A DNA stretch of 64,000 nt from Ferrimonas futtsuensis DSM 18154 (GTDB lineage: Bacteria > Pseudomonadota > Gammaproteobacteria > Enterobacterales > Shewanellaceae): assembly GCF_000422645.1 (NCBI RefSeq), contig NZ_KE383896.1:253461-317460 (forward strand), read 5' to 3'. Both the position numbers and the translations under genes were made by a program. The notes beneath the pieces were generated by a model that saw nothing but the letters and a program-made list of their open reading frames with translations, was not told where the DNA came from and did not search any database. Below are positions 46,461 to 54,697 of this stretch, piece after piece (position 1 is the stretch's first letter; each line of letters begins with the position of its first letter).

Positions 46461-49049
46461 ATGCAAAGAATCAGTGTACTGGCCACCGCCCTGGTTACGG
46501 TTGGACTGGCCTCCAGTGTGCAAGCCGCCCCGAGGCAGGTGCAACTGGCCGACCCCGGGGTGATCAACCCCGAGCGCATCGAATACTGGATGGCCAAGCG
46601 CGGCGAGATCGACGACTCCCACAGCCGCACCGAGATCGACGCCAAAATAGCGCAATACACCGCTGGCGCCTTCACCCCGGAAACCCGGAAACAGGGGGTG
46701 TCACTGGCGCCGGTTCACCTGGGCCATGAGCATAAGTCTCCCCTGATCAAAGCGATGGCCCTGTCCCAGAACGCAGACAGTGGCAAAGCGGTCAAGGTGC
46801 TGGGGATTCTGGTGGATTTTCCCGACCTGCCCCACGACAACAATCGCCTGGTGTCTGACGACACCGGGATGTATTACCCCAGCTACCCCGCCAGCCACTA
46901 CGACAAGCTGCTGTTCTCCAGCACCGGTTTCCCCGGCCCCACAGGCCGGACTCTGCAATCCGCCCGCCAGTTCTACACCGAGGAGTCCGGCGGCAGCTTC
47001 GACTTCAGTGGCAAGGTGTTCGACTGGGTCACCGCCGACAACAATGCCGCTCACTATGGCGCCCCCAAGGGTGAGGACAAGGACAGCGCGGTACCGGACC
47101 TGGTGTTCGAAGCGGTCACCAAGCTGGTGGCTCGGGGCGATGTGGATCTGAGTGAGTTCGATCAGGAAGATCAGTACGACCGTGACGGCGATGGTAACCT
47201 CAACGAGCCCGACGGCATCATCGACCACATCATGGTGTTCCACTCCAGCATCGGCGAAGAGGCCGGCGGCGGCTATCTGGAGGACAACGCCATCTGGTCC
47301 CACCGCTACTTCGTGTTCGAAAACGACCAGCCCAAGAATATCCCTGGCACTCAATACAAAGACGGCGAGAATTACAGAGTCTTCGGCTACACCATTCAAC
47401 CCATCGACGCCGCCACCGGCGTCTGTACCCACGAGTTTGGCCACGACCTGGGCCTGCCCGACGAGTACGACCTCGAATACAGCGAGCACGGCTCGCCGGT
47501 GGGCATGTGGTCTCTGATGTCCGGCGGCAGCTGGACCGGTACTCCTGAAGGCAGCCGCCCCTCCTCCATGAGCGCCTGGGCACGGGACTACCTGCAGAAG
47601 CGCTACGGCGGCAACTGGATCAACAACACCGACATCGATTTGGACAGCCTGGGTGAATCCCCGTCCAACCACAGCCTGGTGAGCGCCATCAATCACAACG
47701 GCATCAACCAGCTGACCCTGCCATTGCCGGCTCAGTTGGAGGCGTTCCACGCCCCCTACAGCGGCAAGCTGCAGTACTACTCGGGTGCCGGCCATGAGAT
47801 CCGCCACAGCGCCGAAGCCAGCCTGACCCTGCCCTCCGGCAGCCCCGGGCTGACTCTGAAAGCCCACTGGCAGATCGAAAACGGCTACGACTACGCCCAG
47901 ATCCTGGTGAACGGCACTGCGGTGTCCGGCAGCCACACCAGCACCATCAATCCCTACCACGCCAACCTGGGCCCCCACTACACCGGCAATTCACTCGGCA
48001 GAGCGGGCGCCGAAGGCGACGTCGGCTGGGTCACCATCGAGGTGGATCTCAGTGACTACGCCGGCCAGCGCATCACTCTGGGGCTGCGCTATGTCACCGA
48101 CCAGTCCGAAGGGGGCTACGGTTTCGTCGCCGACGACCTGGTGGTCAGCAACGGCGCCGACACCGTCTGGCAGAGCGGCGGCGAGACCGCCCAGACCATG
48201 ACCCTGAATGGCTTCAGCCGCATCAGCAACTACCGCCCAGGAGCCAACCACGGCTACTTCCTGCAGCTGCGCCAGTTCAGTGGCAATGACACCGGCCTGA
48301 CCGGCACCGGCTACAGCCCCGGTGTGCTGCTGTGGTACTACAACCGCGCCTACTCCGACAACAACGTCGGCACCCACGCCGGCTACGGTTTTACCGGTGT
48401 GGTGGATGCGGATCAGCAGTTGATCCCCAATCAGGGCACCACCATCCAGATCAAGGATGCAGCCTTCAGCCGTTATGCCCAGACCGCAGGCTACAACGAC
48501 CCCAGCCTGGAGCCCATCTCCGAGTTCGATGACGCCAAGGACTACAGCGCCCCCAGCCAGCCACAATCCGGCCTGGTGCTGCCCAAGGTGGGCCTGAAGA
48601 TGGCGGTCACCGAGCAGGCCAGCAACTCGGCCACCGCTACCCTGGCGCTGACCAAGAGCAGTGGCGGTTTCAACATCGCCAGTCTGACCACCGCCAGCAA
48701 CGGCCTGACCCTGAGTGCTCAGGCAACCACGGAACATGGTCAGGGCACGGTGAGCTACATCTGGGAGACCGGCGATGGCGAGACCTACGACACCGCCTCC
48801 ATCAGTCACACCTACCCCTCAGACGGCAGCTATACCCTGACCCTGACCGCTCTGGATGAGGCCGGTCGGGTGCTGGAAAACAGCCGCTCCGTCGAAGTAA
48901 GCGCAATCCCCAACAGTGGTGGCACCGGCGGTACTGATAACGGCGGCTCCACCTCCAGTGGCGGTGGCGGCGGTGGTGGCAGCCTGGGGTGGTTCACCCT
49001 GCTGCTGCTTCCCCTGCTGGGTCGCCGGGTTCGCCGGGTTCGCCGGTAA
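46461..49049 (+). CDS. Exported M6-family (immune inhibitor A-like) metalloprotease with PKD domain and GlyGly-CTERM
   Basis: Secreted zinc protease (862 residues). Signal peptide 1-24 (ATALVTVGLASSVQAA), a propeptide, then the M6 catalytic domain with HEFGH at 324-328 in CTHEFGHDLGLPDEYD, preceded by an Asp-rich calcium-type loop (DRDGDGNLNEPDG). A jelly-roll/MAM-like region (GGYGFVADDLVV) follows, then a PKD-type domain near 755-815 (YIWETGDGETYDTASISHTYPSDGSYTLTL), a Gly/Ser tract, and a GlyGly-CTERM tail (hydrophobic segment then RRVRRVRR). It probably leaves the cell by type II secretion with rhombosortase processing. Confidence 0.92.
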   Translation: MQRISVLATALVTVGLASSVQAAPRQVQLADPGVINPERIEYWMAKRGEIDDSHSRTEIDAKIAQYTAGAFTPETRKQGVSLAPVHLGHEHKSPLIKAMALSQNADSGKAVKVLGILVDFPDLPHDNNRLVSDDTGMYYPSYPASHYDKLLFSSTGFPGPTGRTLQSARQFYTEESGGSFDFSGKVFDWVTADNNAAHYGAPKGEDKDSAVPDLVFEAVTKLVARGDVDLSEFDQEDQYDRDGDGNLNEPDGIIDHIMVFHSSIGEEAGGGYLEDNAIWSHRYFVFENDQPKNIPGTQYKDGENYRVFGYTIQPIDAATGVCTHEFGHDLGLPDEYDLEYSEHGSPVGMWSLMSGGSWTGTPEGSRPSSMSAWARDYLQKRYGGNWINNTDIDLDSLGESPSNHSLVSAINHNGINQLTLPLPAQLEAFHAPYSGKLQYYSGAGHEIRHSAEASLTLPSGSPGLTLKAHWQIENGYDYAQILVNGTAVSGSHTSTINPYHANLGPHYTGNSLGRAGAEGDVGWVTIEVDLSDYAGQRITLGLRYVTDQSEGGYGFVADDLVVSNGADTVWQSGGETAQTMTLNGFSRISNYRPGANHGYFLQLRQFSGNDTGLTGTGYSPGVLLWYYNRAYSDNNVGTHAGYGFTGVVDADQQLIPNQGTTIQIKDAAFSRYAQTAGYNDPSLEPISEFDDAKDYSAPSQPQSGLVLPKVGLKMAVTEQASNSATATLALTKSSGGFNIASLTTASNGLTLSAQATTEHGQGTVSYIWETGDGETYDTASISHTYPSDGSYTLTLTALDEAGRVLENSRSVEVSAIPNSGGTGGTDNGGSTSSGGGGGGGSLGWFTLLLLPLLGRRVRRVRR
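49022..49048 (+). repeat. Nine-base tandem repeat at the 3' end of the M6 protease gene
   Basis: TCGCCGGGT is repeated about three times, coding the basic tail RRVRRVRR of the sorting signal. Copy number could slip without shifting the frame, since the unit is nine bases. Confidence 0.7.
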
Positions 49050-49062
49050 GCTTCGGCCATAG

Positions 49063-49089
49063 AAAAAGGCGCCCTGGGGCGCCTTTTTT
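49063..49089. terminator. Bidirectional terminator between the M6 protease and the RND operon
   Basis: AAAAAGGCGCC / GGCGCCTTTTTT hairpin between convergent units. Confidence 0.93.
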
Positions 49090-49111
49090 CTCTCTCCGCT
49101 TTCCTCAGGGG

Positions 49112-52100
49112 CTAGCCCTGGGGTAATGCCTGCTCCAATTGCTGGGCCTTGTAGCGACGCAACGCCTTGCGCTCCTGCCGGCGGGCACGCAGCGCCAACA
49201 GGCTTGGGGTCAGCACCAGGGTCAGCACGGTAGCAAAGGCCAGGCCTCCGGCCACCGCGGTCGCCAGTTGCGACCACCACTGGGTGGAGGGCGCCCCCAC
49301 CTCGATGGCGCGATTAATCAGATCCACGTTCATCTCCAGCACCATGGGCATCAGGCCGAGGATGGTGGTGATGGTGGTCAGCATCACCGGGCGCAGGCGC
49401 TGGGCACCGGTGCGTAGGATCGCCTCGGTGGCCGCCAGCCCCTGGGCGCGCAGCACGTTGTAGGTATCGATGAGCACAATGTTGTTGTTGACCACGATCC
49501 CCGCCAGGGAGATCACCCCGATGCCGGACATGACGATGCCGAAGGGCTTGCCGGTCACCAGCAGCCCCAGCAGCACCCCCATGGTGGAGAGCAGCACCGC
49601 GGTGAGGATCAGAAACGCCTGGTAGAAACTGTTGAACTGGGTCACCAGGATAATGGCCATCACGAACAGGGCCACCATAAAGGCATTCAACAGGAAGACC
49701 TGCGACTCCTCCTGCTCCTCATTCTCGCCGGTAAAGCTGTAACTGACCCGGCTGTCCAGGCCCAGGGTCTCCAGGCGCTCACGGAACTCCGGCAGGACAT
49801 CATTGAGCAACACACCAGGCGCCATATCCGCCTTCACCGTCATCACCCGGTGGCCGTCGATGCGGCGGATGGAGTCCACCTTCGGCGCCGCCACCCGCTC
49901 GACGAAATTGCTCACCGGCACCTGACCGTACTGGGTCTTCACCCTCAGGGTATCCAGCCTCAGGATATGGCGCTTCTCCTCGGGGAAGCGCACCCGGATA
50001 TCCAACTCGTCGTCGGCGTCATCGGGGCGGTATTCGCCAATCTTCAGGCCGGAGGTGACAAACTGCACCGTATTGCCCAGCAGGGTGGCGTCGGCACCAA
50101 AACGTGCGGCGTCGTCCCTGTCGACCTTCAGCTGCCACTCGATACCCGGCTTGGAGCCGGTGTCCTCGATGTTGATGAAGCGGCCATCCCCCTCCAGGGC
50201 GAGACGAACCTTGCGCACCGCATCGTTGAGGGCATCGGGAAGTTTGGAGGAGAGCTCCAGTTGCAACGCCTTACCGGTCGGAGGGCCGTTCTCATCCTTA
50301 CGCAGCTCATACTCGATGCCCGCCAGATCGCCCAGGCGCTCGTTCACCTCTTCGATCACCTTGTCGGCGCGGACCCGTTGATCCCAGTCCAGCAGATTGA
50401 GACGGATGTAGCCTGCCCGGTCATTGCCACCGGTGCGACTGTAGAGGGTCTCCAGGCTTTCCATCCCCAACAGGCGGTTCTCCACCTTGTGCATGATGGC
50501 GTCCTTCTCATCGATGGAGAGGTCCCCGTAGGCGCGCACATAGAGGTTCAGGCCAGGGGGCTCCACATCGGGGAAGAACTCCATGCCGGCGCCGAACTTA
50601 ACGTAGCTGCCGACAATGCCGGCCAGCACCAGCAGCACCGCCAGCAAGACCTTCCAGGGGTGGGCGATGGCCACGGCCAGGGTACGGATGTAGGTGCCGG
50701 TAAACCCGGACAGGATGGTGAGCTCCCCCTCCTCCGCCAACCGCTGATTCTCCCGCTGACGCGCGGTCATCGGCAATGGCTTGCCCAGCAGGCTGCCCAG
50801 GGCAGGCACAAACACCAGGGCCATCACCAGAGAGGCGGTGAGGGTGGCAATCAGGGTGATGGGCAGGTACTTCATGAACTCGCCCATGATCCCCGGCCAG
50901 AACAGCAGCGGCGCAAAGGCCGCCAGGGTAGTGGCCGTGGAGGCGATGATGGGCCAGGCCATCCGCTGGGCCGCCTCCAGGTAGGCCTCCTTACGATCCA
51001 CGCCGTCGGTCATGCGCCGGTCAGCGTATTCGGTGACCACGATGGCCCCGTCCACCAGCATCCCCACCGCCATGATCAGGGCAAACAGCACCACCATGTT
51101 GACCGTCAGGCCAAACACCGCCAGCACCAGCAGACCGGTGAGGAAGGAGCCGGGAATGGCCACCCCGACCAGGCCGGCGCTGCGCAGACCCAGGGCGGCG
51201 ATCACCACGATCACCACCAGCAGGATGGCGGACACCACGTTGTTCTGCAGATCGCTGAGCATCTGCTCCACATCCTCGGAGCTGTCCCCTGTGTAGGTGA
51301 CCTCCAGGTTTTCGGGCCACTGCTCTCTGGCGGCTTCCATCAGTGCCTTCACCTTGGCCACGGTGATGATGATGTTCTCACCGGGGCGCTTCTTCACCTC
51401 CAGAGACACCGCCTTATGGCCGTTGAGGCGGGCGTAGGAGTTGGGGTCCCGGAAGGCGCGGCGCACCTGGGCCACGTCACCGAAGGTGATCACCTGCTCC
51501 CCCTGCACCTTGATGGGCATCTCCATCACGTCCTTGATGGTCTCAAACACCGAGGGCACCTTGACCGCGAAGCGGCCATGACCAGTGTCCATGGTACCCG
51601 CCGGCACCAGCCGGTTGTTGCGGGAGAGCAGGTTGAAGATGTCGTTCTGATCCAGCTGATAGCTCTCCATCAGCAGGGGATCCACCAGGATCTCGACGAT
51701 GTCCTCCCGGTCGCCGCCGATCTCCACCTCCAGCACCTCGGGGAAGGACTCCAGCCGGTCTCGAAGCTGTTTGGCGATCTGCACCAGGGTGCGCTCCGGC
51801 ACCGGCCCGGACAGGGTCACGGTCAGCACCGGGTTCTGATCCGCCATGGTCACCTCATGGACTTCCGGCTCCTCGGTGTCCGCCGGCAGCTTGGCCTTGG
51901 CCAGAGTCACCTTGTCACGCACATCCGCCAGGGCCGCCTTGGGATCCATGCCCGCCTCGAACTCCAGCACCACCGACGCGTGGCCCTCTGAGGCGGTAGA
52001 ACGCATCTCATCCACCCCCTCGATGGAGCGCAGCTCGGTCTCCATGGGACGCACCAGCATCCGCTCGGCGTCCTCCGGCGAGATGCCGTCGTGGACGATG

Positions 52101-52246
52101 GACACGTAGATCACCGGGATGGTGATGTCCGGTTCCGACTCCTTGGGGATCTGCACATAGGTGACCGACCCCGCCAGAATCAACAGCACAAACACCATCA
52201 TCACCGGGCGGATACGGCCAAGCAGCCCCGCCAGCAGGGTATTCAT
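49112..52246 (-). CDS. RND-family efflux permease (AcrB/HAE1-like)
   Basis: Inner-membrane proton-driven efflux pump of 1,044 residues. The usual plan is visible: a first helix (RPVMMVFVLLILAGSVTYVQIPKESEPDI), two large periplasmic loops and two bundles of helices, with LVDGAIVVTEYADRR in the fourth segment and GVISLAGIVVNNNIVLIDTYN near the end. Most AcrB relatives carry two adjacent aspartates at the LVDDAI position; here the second is glycine. It overlaps the adaptor gene by four bases. No outer-membrane channel gene is adjacent. Substrates are not predictable. Confidence 0.93.
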   Translation of the reverse strand: MNTLLAGLLGRIRPVMMVFVLLILAGSVTYVQIPKESEPDITIPVIYVSIVHDGISPEDAERMLVRPMETELRSIEGVDEMRSTASEGHASVVLEFEAGMDPKAALADVRDKVTLAKAKLPADTEEPEVHEVTMADQNPVLTVTLSGPVPERTLVQIAKQLRDRLESFPEVLEVEIGGDREDIVEILVDPLLMESYQLDQNDIFNLLSRNNRLVPAGTMDTGHGRFAVKVPSVFETIKDVMEMPIKVQGEQVITFGDVAQVRRAFRDPNSYARLNGHKAVSLEVKKRPGENIIITVAKVKALMEAAREQWPENLEVTYTGDSSEDVEQMLSDLQNNVVSAILLVVIVVIAALGLRSAGLVGVAIPGSFLTGLLVLAVFGLTVNMVVLFALIMAVGMLVDGAIVVTEYADRRMTDGVDRKEAYLEAAQRMAWPIIASTATTLAAFAPLLFWPGIMGEFMKYLPITLIATLTASLVMALVFVPALGSLLGKPLPMTARQRENQRLAEEGELTILSGFTGTYIRTLAVAIAHPWKVLLAVLLVLAGIVGSYVKFGAGMEFFPDVEPPGLNLYVRAYGDLSIDEKDAIMHKVENRLLGMESLETLYSRTGGNDRAGYIRLNLLDWDQRVRADKVIEEVNERLGDLAGIEYELRKDENGPPTGKALQLELSSKLPDALNDAVRKVRLALEGDGRFINIEDTGSKPGIEWQLKVDRDDAARFGADATLLGNTVQFVTSGLKIGEYRPDDADDELDIRVRFPEEKRHILRLDTLRVKTQYGQVPVSNFVERVAAPKVDSIRRIDGHRVMTVKADMAPGVLLNDVLPEFRERLETLGLDSRVSYSFTGENEEQEESQVFLLNAFMVALFVMAIILVTQFNSFYQAFLILTAVLLSTMGVLLGLLVTGKPFGIVMSGIGVISLAGIVVNNNIVLIDTYNVLRAQGLAATEAILRTGAQRLRPVMLTTITTILGLMPMVLEMNVDLINRAIEVGAPSTQWWSQLATAVAGGLAFATVLTLVLTPSLLALRARRQERKALRRYKAQQLEQALPQG

Positions 52247-53346
52247 GCGCCATCCTCCGTCTCATAGGTCACCTCGACCGGGTCACCGTCACGGACGAAA
52301 CCCTGGCCCTGGGTGATCACCTCCACCTCACTGCCGACACCGCCGGTCCACACCCCGGTGGAGTCCGCCATCACCACCTGGATGGGGATAAAGTGTACCT
52401 GACCGTCCCGCACCGATTTCACCCCCAGGTTACCCTCCTCATCCAATGCCAGCAGGGCCGGGCTGACCTTGATGGCATAGTGGCTCTCCAGAGGCAGGGC
52501 CAGTTCGGCGCTCTTGCCCGCCCACAGCTTGCCATCGGCGTTGTCGAACGCCACCTCAACGTCGAAGGTGTTGGTGCCGCCATGGGAGACGGTGGCGATG
52601 TAGCGCACCTTGCCCTTGGCGCTGCGGCCATCGACGAAACGGGCGGTGGCGCTCTGTCCCAGAGACAACCGGGCCACATCCGCCTCGGTGACGTTGGCCT
52701 TGACCACCAGCGGGTTGAGATCCGCCAGTTCCCCCACAGGATCACCCACCCCCACGTAATCGCCCTGCTCCACCATGCGATCGTGAAACACCCCGGAGAA
52801 CGGTGCGCGGATCTGGGTGTGCTCCAGCGCCAGCTGCAACCGCTTGAGTTCGGCCCGGGCCAGTTCCAGAGCACTCAGATTCTGAGCCAGCTGCGACTTA
52901 CCCTGCAGCCCCTGGGTCGCCAGCTTCTTGGCCGCCTGGTAATCCAGCTCCCGCTGGGCCAGCACCGCCTTGGCACTCTGCAGCTGCTCAGGCAGGTCCC
53001 GGGCATCCAGCTCGATCAGCAGCTGCCCCATCTCTACCTGGCTGCCTTTGTCAGCGTGAACCTTAAGCACCCGGCCGCCAATCTCGGCGGCGATGCGGGT
53101 CATGCGATCCGGTTCGGTGCGGCCATAGAGCTGCACCTCACGGGTCACCAGGGTCGACGCGATGCGTTTCACTGTCACCCGGGTCGCGGCCACCTCATGG
53201 GGCTCGGTGGCGGGAACCACTTCCGGGGAGTGGTCGGCGCTCAGTTGACCAGACAATACCCAGAGTACGAGTAACAGGCTGATTAGAAAGGCGATGAAAT
53301 AGGGGTGGCTGTACCAGCGGCTGGCCGGTGCATCGACGTGCTTCAC
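52243..53346 (-). CDS. RND efflux periplasmic adaptor (membrane fusion protein)
   Basis: Adaptor of 367 residues joining the permease to an outer-membrane channel. An N-terminal anchor (HPYFIAFLISLLLVLWVLSG), barrel-sandwich lipoyl halves (GGRVLKVHADKGSQVEMGQLLIELD and IRAPFSGVFHDRMVEQGDYVG), a coiled hairpin of about 60 residues between them, and a beta-barrel domain are present. First gene of a two-gene leftward operon, translationally coupled to the permease (ATGA). Confidence 0.93.
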   Translation of the reverse strand: MKHVDAPASRWYSHPYFIAFLISLLLVLWVLSGQLSADHSPEVVPATEPHEVAATRVTVKRIASTLVTREVQLYGRTEPDRMTRIAAEIGGRVLKVHADKGSQVEMGQLLIELDARDLPEQLQSAKAVLAQRELDYQAAKKLATQGLQGKSQLAQNLSALELARAELKRLQLALEHTQIRAPFSGVFHDRMVEQGDYVGVGDPVGELADLNPLVVKANVTEADVARLSLGQSATARFVDGRSAKGKVRYIATVSHGGTNTFDVEVAFDNADGKLWAGKSAELALPLESHYAIKVSPALLALDEEGNLGVKSVRDGQVHFIPIQVVMADSTGVWTGGVGSEVEVITQGQGFVRDGDPVEVTYETEDGA

Positions 53347-53426
53347 GAGGCAACTCCTTGTAATCCAATCGTGTCAGAATACGTTAAAGCCTGATGTTGC
53401 AAAAGTGTTCAGAAACCTTTGCCAAC

Positions 53427-53453
53427 AAAAAAGGCACCCTGAAGGTGCCTTTC
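53427..53453 (-). terminator. Rho-independent terminator of erpA
   Basis: Minus-strand AAAGGCACC-TTCA-GGGTGCCTTTTTT hairpin 23 bases after the erpA stop. Confidence 0.92.
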
Positions 53454-53475
53454 TTACGCTGTCGGTGCCGGATTC

Positions 53476-53826
53476 TCAGATAGAGAAGGAGGCACCGCAA
53501 CCACAGGTGGTGGTGGCGTTGGGGTTGTTGACGAAGAAGCGGCTGCCCTCCAGCCCCTCGGTGTAATCCACGATGCCACCCACCAGATATTGCAGGCTCA
53601 TCGGATCCACCAGCAGGGTGACCCCCTCCTTATCGATGGTGGTATCCCCTTCGTTCACCTTTTCGTCGAAGGTGAAGCCGTACTGGAAACCGCTGCAACC
53701 ACCACCGGTGACGTACACCCGCAGTTTCAGGTTTGGGTTCTCCTCCTCCTCCAGCAGTCCCTTCACCTTCAGTGCGGCGGCATCGGAAAACTGGATAGGC
53801 ATGGCTTGTTCTGCTGTAGCTGTCAT
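53476..53826 (-). CDS. erpA: Essential A-type Fe-S carrier ErpA
   Basis: A-type carrier (116 residues) that delivers clusters to respiratory and isoprenoid-synthesis enzymes. Ligand cysteines are C44 ([11 protein letters not shown]) and C108, C110 ([11 protein letters not shown]), with the ErpA-type [16 protein letters not shown] segment. GAGG six bases before ATG 53826 supports the start. A promoter with an IscR-like site lies directly upstream, as expected from IscR control of erpA in E. coli. Confidence 0.96.
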   Translation of the reverse strand: MTATAEQAMPIQFSDAAALKVKGLLEEEENPNLKLRVYVTGGGCSGFQYGFTFDEKVNEGDTTIDKEGVTLLVDPMSLQYLVGGIVDYTEGLEGSRFFVNNPNATTTCGCGASFSI

Positions 53827-53857
53827 TGGTTACCTCGAAAACGACACTCTGGCGCGG

Positions 53858-53890
53858 ATTATCTAATACCCGACTGTTAGGTTCAAGTTT
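53858..53890 (-). promoter_or_regulatory. erpA promoter with IscR type 1-like site
   Basis: Minus-strand TTGAAC (53881-53886) and GATAAT (53858-53863) are 17 bases apart. The 25 bases at 53866-53890 match 21 of 25 positions of the IscR type 1 pattern as I know it; the half ACAGTCGGGTAT is perfect, the other half (AAACTTGAACC) imperfect. The site covers the -35, as expected for repression, and overlaps the last bases of the upstream gene. Confidence 0.7.
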
Positions 53891-54641
53891 TCTCCCCGTT
53901 GTCGGTAGAAGTTTCCTCCTCAAACCCGACACCGGTCAACTCCAGGAAGGGATAGACCTGGTCTGTACTGCCGCCCTTTTTCTTGCCACTGAGGCTGACA
54001 CGCACCTGAATCTGATCTGCCACAAAGTTGTCCGGCAGCCGATAGGCGCCCTCCAGCTCCTGGAAATAGCGGAAGGAGAAGCCCAAAGTTTTGGCTTCCA
54101 CCCCGAGGTCGGTAAGGCTGTAGGTCACCGGGCGCCCCTTCAGGCTGCCCTTAACGCTGATGGCCACCTTGCCCTTGGAAAATCCCTTGCGCTTCTTCTG
54201 CTGGGTCAGCACCAGCTTGTAGCGATAGTGGTCGCTGTCGCCTATCTGCTCCATGGCCAGTTCATGGATCACCACCCCATCGGCACTCTTCTCCGGCGCC
54301 ATGATGTTGCGGTAGAAGATCAGTTCGGTATTGAGCCTGTCCACCTGCCCCTGCAGGTTGGCCATCATGGCCACGGTGTCGGTCTGGGACTGACGCTCCG
54401 CCTGCAAATCGATCTCCAGCGCGGCCTCTGACTCAGTCAGGACGCGGATCCGCTCCTGCTGCAAGGCGATCTGGGTCTGCAGATCCCGGTTTGCTCCTCC
54501 CTGGATCATCTGTTGAGGCAGTGACAACAGGTAGCCAACGGCCACCGCCATGCCCAGTATCAGCAGCAGCACCAGCCCCCGGGGATTGAACTGCTGTTCA
54601 AAATGTTTGAGAGCGTGCCAGCGATGTTTCCAATTCTGCAT
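53883..54641 (-). CDS. Membrane-anchored coiled-coil protein (DUF6776-like)
   Basis: Protein of 252 residues of unknown function. An N-terminal membrane segment (GLVLLLILGMAVAVGYLLSL) is followed by a coiled coil about 50-105 (LQTQIALQQERIRVLTES and on) and a C-terminal beta-rich domain of about 140 residues (VVIHELAMEQ, LGFSFRYFQELEGAYRLPDNF, IQVRVSL). Topology suggests a periplasmic domain held at the inner membrane. It lies upstream of erpA on the same strand, but erpA has its own promoter. Confidence 0.75.
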   Translation of the reverse strand: MQNWKHRWHALKHFEQQFNPRGLVLLLILGMAVAVGYLLSLPQQMIQGGANRDLQTQIALQQERIRVLTESEAALEIDLQAERQSQTDTVAMMANLQGQVDRLNTELIFYRNIMAPEKSADGVVIHELAMEQIGDSDHYRYKLVLTQQKKRKGFSKGKVAISVKGSLKGRPVTYSLTDLGVEAKTLGFSFRYFQELEGAYRLPDNFVADQIQVRVSLSGKKKGGSTDQVYPFLELTGVGFEEETSTDNGEKT

Positions 54642-54697
54642 AGTGAAACGACTTGAATATTGTTAAGCTCTAGTCACTTGAAGCGACCCTTTATGCC

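Noticed and set aside
49850-51991. 713-residue open frame opposite the RND permease
   Set aside because: Shadow of a certain RND gene; His/Gln-rich composition without domains.
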